A stretch of DNA of 64,000 bases from an uncultured Coriobacteriales bacterium. GTDB taxonomy: Bacteria > Actinomycetota > Coriobacteriia > Coriobacteriales > UMGS124. Below the pieces are notes generated by a model, which was not told the DNA's origin, ran no database searches, and worked only from the letters and a program-made list of their open reading frames with translations. The stretch spans positions 1 to 64,000 of the forward strand of contig CAKUAI010000010.1 in assembly GCA_934636245.1 (NCBI GenBank), given 5' to 3'. Shown piece after piece: positions 25,699-32,932 of the stretch. A program made the position numbers and the translations under genes. Within the stretch, counting starts at the first letter, position 1, and every line of letters starts with the position of its first letter.

Positions 25699-27555
25699 TT
25701 AGGCGTTGGCGGCGGCCGCGGCGTTCATGGCGCGGACCTTGGCCTTGCGACGCTCGGTCTCGGTGAGCAGGCGCTTGCGCATGCGAATGTGACGCGGGGT
25801 CACCTCGACAAGCTCGTCGTCGGCGATGTACTCGAGGGCCTCCTCAAGCGTGAAGGTACGCTTGGGGGTAAGCTGCACGGCAATGTCGGCCGTGGAGGAA
25901 CGCTGGTTGCCCAGGGACTTGGTACGCGCGACGTTGACGACCATCTCGCCCTCACGAGGCTGCTCGCCCACAATCATGCCCTCGTAGCACTCGTCGCCCG
26001 GCTCAACGAAGAGCTGGCCGCGCTCCTGCAGGGTGCCCAGGGCGTAGGCGACGGCGGCCTCGGTGGACATGGAGACCATGAGGCCGTTCTTGCGGGCGTT
26101 GATGTCACCTGCGTAGGGGCCGTACTCGAGGAACGTGTGGTACATCATGGCCTCGCCGTGGCTGACGTTGAGCACGCGGGTCTTGAGGCCCATGAGGCCG
26201 CGGGTGGGGATCTTGAACTTCACGTTGGCGCGGTCGTCGTAGGTCTCCATGTTGGTCATGACGCCACCCACGAAGCCGAACTGCTCGATGACCTTGCCGG
26301 CGTACTCGGCAGGAGTCTCGACCACGGCCTCCTCGTAGGGCTCGAGGAGCTTGCCATTCTCGTCCTTGTGATAGATGACGCGGGGGCGGCCAACCTGGAA
26401 CTCGTAGCCCTCGCGGCGCATGCTCTCCATGAGAACGGTCAGGTGCAGGATACCGCGACCGGCGACTTCGACGCCCGAGTGATCCTCGAGCTCGTTAATG
26501 GCCATCGTGATATTGGCCTCTTTCTCGGCCATCAGGCGCTCCTTGAGCTGGCGGGCGCCCACGATGTTGTTCTGGTCCTCGCGACCCACGAGCGGCGAGG
26601 TGGAAGCCTCGAAAATGACCGACAGCGTGGGAGGATCAACGTGAAGAGGCTCAAGGTGCTGGGGGTTCTCGGGATCGGTGAACACATCGCCGATGTCGGT
26701 GCCGTCGGCACCCACAACTGCGGCGATGTCGCCAGCCTGAGCCTCAGTGCACTCCTTGCGGCCAAGATAGTCGAAGGTGAAGAGCGTCTTGACCGTGGCC
26801 GTGGAAGTGGAGCCGTTGTTCTTGACGACAGCGATCTTGTCGCCCTTGTGCACCGTGCCGGAGTAGATGCGGCCCACGCCGATGCGGCCAAGGAAGTTGT
26901 CGTGGTCGACGTTGACCACCTGCATGGCAAGGGGGGCGTCGACGTCAACGTCGGGCGCGGGCAGACCGTCGACGATCATGTCGAGCAACGGATACATGTC
27001 CATGTTGCCGTCTTCGGGATCAAGGCGGGCATAGCCGTTGACACCCGAGGCGAAGATGACGTGCTCCATGGAGAAGGCGAGCTGCTCATCGGTGGCACCC
27101 AGGTCGCACATCAGGTCGAGCACGTCGTTGACGGCAGCCTCGGGACGGGCGCCGGGACGGTCGATCTTGTTGATGACGATCATGATGGAAAGACCGGCAG
27201 AGATAGCGTTGGAGAGCACGAAACGCGTCTGGGGCATGGGGCCCTCGAAGGCGTCAACGAGCAGCAGGGCACCGTCGGCCATATGCAGAACGCGCTCGAC
27301 CTCGCCACCGAAGTCAGCGTGACCAGGAGTGTCGATCACGTTGATCTTGATGCCCTTGTACTCAATGGAGATGTTCTTGGCAAGAATGGTGATGCCGCGC
27401 TCTCGCTCCTGGTCGTTAGAGTCGAGGATGCGCTCCTGCACCTCCTGGTTGGCACGGAAGGCGTCCGTCGCACGCAGGAGCTTGTCGCACAAGGTAGTCT
27501 TACCATGGTCGACGTGGGCGATGATTGCAACGTTTCTCAAGTGCTCCTGACGCAT
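25699..27555 (-). CDS. typA: translational GTPase TypA/BipA
   Basis: 618 residues. The G domain begins RNVAIIAHVDHGKTTL (P-loop), with RGITI (G2), DTPGHADFGGEVER (G3) and NKIDRPGARPE (G4). Domains II, III and V and the BipA-specific C-terminal domain follow. It binds the ribosomal A site like EF-G and helps 50S assembly and stress adaptation. It has its own terminator and lies between purB and two hypothetical genes. Confidence 0.95.
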   Translation of the reverse strand: MRQEHLRNVAIIAHVDHGKTTLCDKLLRATDAFRANQEVQERILDSNDQERERGITILAKNISIEYKGIKINVIDTPGHADFGGEVERVLHMADGALLLVDAFEGPMPQTRFVLSNAISAGLSIMIVINKIDRPGARPEAAVNDVLDLMCDLGATDEQLAFSMEHVIFASGVNGYARLDPEDGNMDMYPLLDMIVDGLPAPDVDVDAPLAMQVVNVDHDNFLGRIGVGRIYSGTVHKGDKIAVVKNNGSTSTATVKTLFTFDYLGRKECTEAQAGDIAAVVGADGTDIGDVFTDPENPQHLEPLHVDPPTLSVIFEASTSPLVGREDQNNIVGARQLKERLMAEKEANITMAINELEDHSGVEVAGRGILHLTVLMESMRREGYEFQVGRPRVIYHKDENGKLLEPYEEAVVETPAEYAGKVIEQFGFVGGVMTNMETYDDRANVKFKIPTRGLMGLKTRVLNVSHGEAMMYHTFLEYGPYAGDINARKNGLMVSMSTEAAVAYALGTLQERGQLFVEPGDECYEGMIVGEQPREGEMVVNVARTKSLGNQRSSTADIAVQLTPKRTFTLEEALEYIADDELVEVTPRHIRMRKRLLTETERRKAKVRAMNAAAAANA

Positions 27556-27610
27556 ATGTTTTTCAACCTTTCAGACGTAACGTGCGTACATGCGATAAGA
27601 ATAGCGAGTT

Positions 27611-28084
27611 CTATGCGAGTAACTCCACCACACCGGCAGGTGCAACATCTGAGCACACAAAGTTTTGCTCATCGGCGGGGTTGTCATAGGTAAGGTAGGC
27701 GGAATAGCCCTGCGAAAGGCCCTTCTCACCGTATTCGACGATGAGGGCGGGAACATATCCCTCTTCAAAGCCTTCGTCGATTGCACCGTCGTACGCAATG
27801 GCATAACGCACGGCAGGGCCGGTAAGACCCTCAATCGGCTGCTTGCCGGTGGCAGCCGCGCGCACGCGCGCACGGGCCTCTTCGATGCTTTCCTCGAAGT
27901 CGTCGTCATCGAAGGTGAGCAGCGTTGCCTTGCCGGCCTTGTCGGCAACGGCAAGACTCACAGAAAGCTCGCCAGAGGTGGCAAGAATATCGAGTGCATA
28001 ATCGATGAGGGAACAGGTGAGGTCGTCGAGCTCTTGGCTGATGGGCTCGGGGGTGCAGGGCGCGTCATGTGCGTCGCTCATCAT
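27611..28084 (-). CDS. hypothetical acidic protein
   Basis: 157 residues, family unknown. It begins with a helix-rich region (LDDLTCSLIDYALDILATSG), has strands ELSVSLAVAD and ATLLTFDDDDFE, and ends with segments that look like a beta-rich domain (PALIVEYGEKGLSQGYSAYLTY). No signal or membrane helix. Its start overlaps the stop of the membrane protein gene 28081-28770; two adjacent ATGs (28084, 28081) are possible, the second being better spaced from AAGGA. Overlap implies coupled expression, and the two products may act together. Confidence 0.65.
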   Translation of the reverse strand: MMSDAHDAPCTPEPISQELDDLTCSLIDYALDILATSGELSVSLAVADKAGKATLLTFDDDDFEESIEEARARVRAAATGKQPIEGLTGPAVRYAIAYDGAIDEGFEEGYVPALIVEYGEKGLSQGYSAYLTYDNPADEQNFVCSDVAPAGVVELLA

Positions 28085-28770
28085 GCTTCCTTCCTGTCGC
28101 TATCTTCGTACTCAACATCCTGGTCGGGATCAATCACAGGCGCCTCAAGCGCAGCGGGAACCTCCTGGACAGGTGCGGCACCTTCGCCGTCGGTCAGACC
28201 CAATGCACATTTGAAAGAGGCAATCGACTCATCGATGGCCAAGATGTGACCTTTGAGCTTGCGACACGTGAGAATGGAACGCGTGAGGATCGTGGAGGCG
28301 ACCACGGCTACAACGGCAAGCACGGTGAAGATGGTAACGCGCGCCATCATCAGGCGCACATAGCGCAAGGCGACAAATCCCACAACGATGCATACCAACA
28401 AGGCGATGATGGAGTTGCGGCGAGCTTCCTGCTGAACACCCAGGTATATACACACCTGTTGGCGCAGGAGCTCCACGCCCTTCAACCGCGACTGTTTCTC
28501 GACAAGAGCGGTCACACGCGTTTTGCCCTTGCGGGGATTTGCATACGAGTCCACCTGACGGGCCGCTGAGCGGTTGTGCGGGTTGAGAAGGTACTTCTTT
28601 GCCTCGCGAGCTTTGTTGAGGAAATGATCGACGCGGTTCTGCAAAGCCGGGATGTCGGAGAAGTCAAACTCCCCCACGGCCTTTTCCAGTCCATAGAGGG
28701 CCATCGTGATGTCCTCGTCGCTTGCCCCCTCCTCCAAACCGAGGGCATGCAGGGCCTCGAAGCGATTCAT
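28081..28770 (-). CDS. hypothetical membrane protein with J-domain-like N-terminus
   Basis: 229 residues. Residues 1-70 (MNRFEALHALGLEEGASDED, later a long basic helix and LNKAREAKKYLLN) resemble a degenerate DnaJ-type fold of short helix, loop and long helix, but the loop HPD tripeptide is absent. A Lys/Arg-rich region follows, then two adjacent transmembrane helices (about 123-165), and a Pro/Glu/Asp-rich tail. GGAGGGA precedes the ATG at 28770 by 9 bases. First of a two-gene unit with 27611-28084, just downstream of tRNA-Ala. Confidence 0.6.
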   Translation of the reverse strand: MNRFEALHALGLEEGASDEDITMALYGLEKAVGEFDFSDIPALQNRVDHFLNKAREAKKYLLNPHNRSAARQVDSYANPRKGKTRVTALVEKQSRLKGVELLRQQVCIYLGVQQEARRNSIIALLVCIVVGFVALRYVRLMMARVTIFTVLAVVAVVASTILTRSILTCRKLKGHILAIDESIASFKCALGLTDGEGAAPVQEVPAALEAPVIDPDQDVEYEDSDRKEA

Positions 28771-28801
28771 ATGGACGGCTCCCTCCACGCGCCGGAATAA
28801 C

Positions 28802-28834
28802 AAAAAGGGCCGGCCAGGTTTCCCCGTCCGACCC
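28802..28834 (-). terminator. terminator after tRNA-Ala
   Basis: On the minus strand an imperfect stem starting GGGTCGGACGGGG, closing in GGCCGGCCC, then TTTTTGTT. Confidence 0.7.
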
Positions 28835-28845
28835 GCTCGTTTCAA

Positions 28846-28921
28846 TGGTGGAGATGAAGGGGTTCGAACCCTCGGCCTCAGGCTTGCAAAGCCCGCGCTC
28901 TCCCAGCTGAGCTACATCCCC
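28846..28921 (-). tRNA. tRNA-Ala (TGC)
   Basis: Cloverleaf with acceptor GGGGATG / CATCTCC, anticodon loop TTTGCAA (anticodon TGC), T-loop GGTTCGAACCC and encoded CCA (28846-28848). Reads GCN codons. Confidence 0.97.
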
Positions 28922-28930
28922 ATAGGTAAA

Positions 28931-28975
28931 AATAAACGCCCCAGCGGCGACTCGGCTCACGCTGAGGCGTTTATT
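28931..28975 (-). terminator. terminator between tRNA-Ile and tRNA-Ala
   Basis: AATAAACGCC and GGCGTTTATT form a 10-bp outer stem with an inner CAGCG/CGCTG; A/T-rich flanks on both strands. Confidence 0.75.
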
Positions 28976-28985
28976 ACCAAGTAAA

Positions 28986-29062
28986 TGGTGGGCCCGACAA
29001 GGTTCGAACTTGTGACCTCCCGGTTATCAGCCGGACGCTCTGACCAACTGAGCTACGGGCCC
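28986..29062 (-). tRNA. tRNA-Ile (GAT)
   Basis: Cloverleaf with acceptor GGGCCCG / CGGGCCC, anticodon stem CCGGC-TGATAAC-CGG with anticodon GAT, encoded CCA (28986-28988). The tRNA-Ala/tRNA-Ile pair occurs here outside an rRNA operon. Confidence 0.97.
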
Positions 29063-29201
29063 TCAAAACGCGGGGATTAATATACAACGTCCTCAAGCCT
29101 GACGTCAACAATGAATTTGATTTGTGAAGACATCATCATAATTCAAAACAGCTACAATGGGCAGCCTATAGTGAGCAAAGAGGAAGCGAGAGGAGGCTGC
29201 A

Positions 29202-29702
29202 GTGATACGCGTGAATCTAGAGACGGTCGCAATGGGTTCGATCCCTGGCACAAGCCTCGTTCTTTTGAGGCCAGTAGCAGGTGAAAAGCACCGAGACTCC
29301 GTGCTTCCCATTTGCATCGGCCCCGTGGAGGCAGCCTGCATCGGCCGTGCCCTCAACCCTGACGGCGCAAGCCGGCCCATGACGCACGCGCTCCTCAATG
29401 CTGCCATCGTGCAGCTTGGCGGGCAGGTAAGCCATGTGTCCATCGACAAGGTGAACGGCACTGTGTTTTATGCCAGCATTCACATCAAGCGCATCTGCGA
29501 TGAGGTCTGCATCGATTCGAGGCCCTCTGATGCCATCACGTTGGCGGTGCGAGCCCAAGCCCCCATCTACGTCGACGACGCAGTGATGGCCTCGGCGAGC
29601 TTCCCGGCATGGGTCAACGTCCCCAAAGAGGCACAAAAGGCCATGCAGGAGGAGTTTCACAGCTTTGTGGAGGAACTCAACCCCGAAGACTTCTCGTTGT
29701 AG
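29202..29702 (+). CDS. bifunctional nuclease (BFN) family protein
   Basis: 166 residues. The BFN domain (DUF151) is recognised from VLPICIGPVEAACIGRAL, RPMTHALLNAAIVQLGG, TVFYASIHI and SRPSDAITLAVRAQAPIYV. Family members have been reported to have RNase and DNase activity; the fold is widespread in Actinomycetota. The C-terminal helix (about 135-166) may aid dimerisation. GAGGAGGCTGC precedes the ATG. A plus-strand gene facing gyrA, with a bidirectional terminator between. Confidence 0.88.
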   Translation: MIRVNLETVAMGSIPGTSLVLLRPVAGEKHRDSVLPICIGPVEAACIGRALNPDGASRPMTHALLNAAIVQLGGQVSHVSIDKVNGTVFYASIHIKRICDEVCIDSRPSDAITLAVRAQAPIYVDDAVMASASFPAWVNVPKEAQKAMQEEFHSFVEELNPEDFSL

Positions 29703-29730
29703 AACCAATCGCACTCATATAGCACACGAA

Positions 29731-29788
29731 AAAGGGCCCGTCCGCTCGCTTCATTGGGAAGCATTGAGCGGACAGGCCCTTCCTTTTC
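29731..29788. terminator. bidirectional terminator between BFN gene and gyrA
   Basis: AAAGGGCCCGTCCGCTC pairs with GAGCGGACAGGCCCTT across a loop, with T-rich TCCTTTTC on the plus side and TTTTTCG on the minus side. Serves the convergent genes. Confidence 0.88.
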
Positions 29789-29822
29789 AAGCACGCAAGG
29801 TCAGCGACGACCTCGAAAGTCG

Positions 29823-32564
29823 TTACTCTCCGGCTTCGAGCGCCTCGTCGACGGAACCTTCCTCGCCGTCGCCCAGGTCGACCTCATCAAGGCCGCCGTC
29901 GGTCACAGCGTTGAGGTCAAGGGTGCCCTGCCCCGACAGCTGGGCTGCCTTGGACTTGTTGTTGGGGCGCATGCGAGCCACAGCCATGACCCTGTCGCCG
30001 TCGGCCACGTCCATGATGCGCACGCCCTGCGTGGAGCGGCCAAGCTTCGAGATGTCGTTGGCACGCACGCGGATGACGATGCCCTCGGCGGAGACGATCA
30101 TGATCTCATGCTGCGGACCGATGACCTTCACGCCTGCAAGCAGGCCCTTCTTCACCGTCATCTGGATGGTGTAGACACCCTGGCCGCCACGATTCTGCTC
30201 GGGGTACTCGCTGATGGGCGTGCGCTTACCGTAGCCCTTCTCAGTGATGACGAACAGGTCGCCGTTGCCGTTGGTCGTCTCCATGGAGAGCAGCTTGGCG
30301 CCGTCGGTGAGCGCGATGCCCTTGACGCCCATGGTGTTGCGGCCGGTGGGGCGCACCTGCGACTCGTCCCACTTGATGGCCTTGCCGGCGTCGGACACCA
30401 GGATGATCTTGTCGCCCTCGTGCACACGGCGCACGGCGATGAGCTCGTCGGTGGGACGCAGCAGGATGGCGATGATGCCGTCACGGCGCGACTTGGCAAA
30501 CTCCGCCAGCGAGGTCTTCTTGACCATACCCTCGCGCGTGGCGAAGAACCAGTAGTCGTTCTCGGGGAAGTCGCGCGTGTTCACGACGGCGGCGACGGTC
30601 TCGCCCTCCTCGAGCGGCAGCAGGTTCACGATGGCCGTACCGCGAGCCGTGCGGCTGGCAAGCGGCAGCTCGTGGACCTTGAGGCGGTAGACCTTGCCCT
30701 TGTTGGTGAAGAAGAGGACGTACTCGTGGGTCGAGGCCACAAAGATGCGGTCGACGAAGTCGTTCTCCTTGAGGTTCACACCCTGCATGCCCTTACCGCC
30801 GCGGTTCTGCGAGCGGTAGGTGGCAACAGGCAGGCGCTTCACATAGCCGGAAGACGTGATGGTGACGACCATGTCCTCGTCAGCGATGAGGTCCTCGACG
30901 TTGAGCTCCTTGGTACCCTCGTGGCTGATCTCGGTGCGGCGCGGATCGGAGAACTTCTCCTTGATCTCGAGCATCTCTTCCTTGATGACGCCCAGGATCT
31001 TGTCGGGATTGGCAAGAAGGTCCTCGTAGTAGGCGATGGCGCGGCGCAGGCCGTCCAGCTCCTCCTGGATCTTGTCGCGCTCGAGGCCGGTAAGGCGCTT
31101 CAGGCGCATCTCGAGGATGGCTGCAGTCTGCTCGGTCGTGAAGCCGAAGCGGGAGATCATGCGCTCGGAAGCCTCGACATCAGTGCGCGAGGAGCGAATG
31201 ATGTTGATGACCTCGTCGATGTTGTCGAGCGCCATGAGCAGGCCCTCGAGGATGTGTGCTCGGGCCTGGGCCTTTGCCAGGTCGTAGCGCGTGCGCCTCG
31301 TGACGACCTCGACCTGGTGGTCGATGTAGTACTGCAGCATCTCGCGCAGGCTCAGCTGCTTGGGCACGCCGTTGACGAGCGCCAGGTGGTTGCAGCCGAA
31401 CGTGGTCTGAAGGGAGGTGTGCTTGTAGAGGTTGTTGAGCACGACCTCGGGCACGGCAGAGTTCTTGAGCTCGATGACGAGACGCAGGCCCTTGCGGTTG
31501 GACTCGTCGCGCATGTCGGCGATACCCTCGATGCGCTTCTCGTTGACGAGCTGGGCAATCTTCTCCTGCAACATGCCCTTGTTCACCGTGTAGGGGAACT
31601 CGGTAAACACAAGCTTGTTGCGGCCCGTCTTGCTCGTCTCGACATGAGCCTTGGCACGCACGGTGAGCGAGCCGCGGCCGGTCTCATAGGCCTCGCGAAT
31701 ACCGTCGGAACCCATGATGATGGCGCCGGTGGGGAAGTCAGGACCGGGCATCACGGTCATGAGCTCGTCGACCGTGGCATCGGGGTTGTCGATGAGCATG
31801 CAGGTGGCGTCGATGGCCTCGCCGAGGTTGTGGGGGGCGACGTTGGTCGCCATGCCGACGGCGATGCCGGCCGATCCGTTGACGAGCAAGTTGGGGAAGC
31901 GTGCCGGAAGCACCGTGGGCTCGTGGAGCGACTCGTCGTAGTTGGGCTGCCAGTCCACGGTGTCCTTGTTGAGGTCGCGCAGGAGCTCCATGGCGGGCTT
32001 GGCCAGGCGCGACTCGGTGTAACGCATGGCTGCCGCAGAGTCGCCGTCGATGTTGCCGAAGTTGCCGTGGCCGTCTACCAGCGGCACACGCATGGAGAAC
32101 CACTGGGCCTGGCGCACCATGGCGTCGTACACGGCGGAGTCACCGTGGGGGTGGTACTTACCGATAACTTCACCGACGGTCCATGCCGACTTCTTATGGG
32201 GCTTGTTGGGGAAGATGCCCGCCTCGTTCATGGCGTACAGGATGCGGCGGTGCACCGGCTTCAAGCCGTCGCGCACGTCAGGAAGGGCGCGCGCGGTGAT
32301 GACGCTCATCGAGTACTCGATGAACGACTGCTCCATCTCTCCGCCGAACTCGGTAAGCTGGAGCTGGGCAGGGGCGATGTCCTCTACGCCCGCCTCAAGC
32401 TCCTCGTCTTCCTCCTCTTCGGCCTCCTCTTCACCTGTCTCGTCGGGAGCATCGGGATCGTACTCTTCACCCGACGACGCATCCTCCTCGGCGCGCGCCA
32501 TGAGGCGGCGCAGGTCCTCAGGCAGGCCCACACCCTCGTTCATGTTGTTAGAATCGTCAGCCAC
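29823..32564 (-). CDS. gyrA: DNA gyrase subunit A
   Basis: 913 residues. The winged-helix core contains SFIEYSMSVITARALPDVRD, the quinolone region HPHGDSAVYDAMVRQAQ (Ser and both Asp of the sensitive type) and the catalytic Tyr in AAMRYTESR. The C-terminal pinwheel has the GyrA-box-like QNRGGKGMQG and blades such as QNRGGQGVYTI. An unusual N-terminal extension of about 60 residues, mostly Glu/Asp (EEEAEEEEDEELE), comes before the core; usual GyrA starts about 10 residues before it. The C-terminus is also acidic. It follows gyrB after a 368-base repeat-filled gap. Confidence 0.97.
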   Translation of the reverse strand: MADDSNNMNEGVGLPEDLRRLMARAEEDASSGEEYDPDAPDETGEEEAEEEEDEELEAGVEDIAPAQLQLTEFGGEMEQSFIEYSMSVITARALPDVRDGLKPVHRRILYAMNEAGIFPNKPHKKSAWTVGEVIGKYHPHGDSAVYDAMVRQAQWFSMRVPLVDGHGNFGNIDGDSAAAMRYTESRLAKPAMELLRDLNKDTVDWQPNYDESLHEPTVLPARFPNLLVNGSAGIAVGMATNVAPHNLGEAIDATCMLIDNPDATVDELMTVMPGPDFPTGAIIMGSDGIREAYETGRGSLTVRAKAHVETSKTGRNKLVFTEFPYTVNKGMLQEKIAQLVNEKRIEGIADMRDESNRKGLRLVIELKNSAVPEVVLNNLYKHTSLQTTFGCNHLALVNGVPKQLSLREMLQYYIDHQVEVVTRRTRYDLAKAQARAHILEGLLMALDNIDEVINIIRSSRTDVEASERMISRFGFTTEQTAAILEMRLKRLTGLERDKIQEELDGLRRAIAYYEDLLANPDKILGVIKEEMLEIKEKFSDPRRTEISHEGTKELNVEDLIADEDMVVTITSSGYVKRLPVATYRSQNRGGKGMQGVNLKENDFVDRIFVASTHEYVLFFTNKGKVYRLKVHELPLASRTARGTAIVNLLPLEEGETVAAVVNTRDFPENDYWFFATREGMVKKTSLAEFAKSRRDGIIAILLRPTDELIAVRRVHEGDKIILVSDAGKAIKWDESQVRPTGRNTMGVKGIALTDGAKLLSMETTNGNGDLFVITEKGYGKRTPISEYPEQNRGGQGVYTIQMTVKKGLLAGVKVIGPQHEIMIVSAEGIVIRVRANDISKLGRSTQGVRIMDVADGDRVMAVARMRPNNKSKAAQLSGQGTLDLNAVTDGGLDEVDLGDGEEGSVDEALEAGE

Positions 32565-32609
32565 GCTACAGCCTTTCTCTACGTGGTCCTAATCGTTGGC
32601 AATCAAAGC

Positions 32610-32929
32610 CCTGCAGAACACAGCAATCCAGGTTCCACAACCCACCAAAACGCGGGTTCTCGTCCGCAAGGCGCCGGGAGGCGACGTGTACTGGAGTACT
32701 CTAGCCTCCCGAGAACGCAGCGGACGAGGTTCCGCAACTCACTAAAACGCGGGTTCTCACGCGCAAGGCGCACGGAGCCGATGTGTACTGGAGTACATGA
32801 GGCTCCGTGGAACGCGGCGCGCGAGGTTCCGCCACCCACTAAAAGTGGGTTCTGATGCGCAAGGCGCGCAGGGCCGACGTGTACTGGAGTACTCTAGGTC
32901 CTGCGGAACGCAGCGCATCAGGTTCCACG
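32610..32929. repeat. tandem array of about 97-bp palindromic units between gyrB and gyrA
   Basis: Three full units (about 32647-32743, 32744-32839, 32840-32929) and a degenerate half unit (32610-32646). Spacing of the conserved core GTACTGGAGTAC is 97 and 96 bases (at 32688, 32785, 32881). Each unit folds as a long hairpin with an outer arm and an inner arm separated by constant loops (GCAAGGCG on the left, GAACGC on the right). Arms differ between units but stay complementary: outer CTCGTCCGC/GCGGACGAG, CTCACGCGC/GCGCGCGAG, CTGATGCGC/GCGCATCAG; inner CGGGAGGC/GCCTCCCG, CACGGAGCC/GGCTCCGTG, CGCAGGGCC/GGTCCTGCG. Small CCCAC/GTGGG-type hairpins join the units. There is no supported gene in the gap. 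Confidence 0.85.
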
Positions 32930-32932
32930 ACA

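Noticed and set aside
25789..27693. Plus-strand open frame of 634 codons opposite typA
   Set aside because: Antisense shadow of a conserved GTPase gene.
29754..32855. Plus-strand open frame of 1033 codons opposite gyrA
   Set aside because: It is the antisense of the strongly supported gyrA gene, has no recognisable domain or ribosome-binding site, and arises from the G+C-rich codon bias.
32610..32929. Insertion sequence or MITE with target duplication
   Set aside because: Units are tandem, I see no flanking direct repeat or transposase; a mobile origin remains possible but is not shown.
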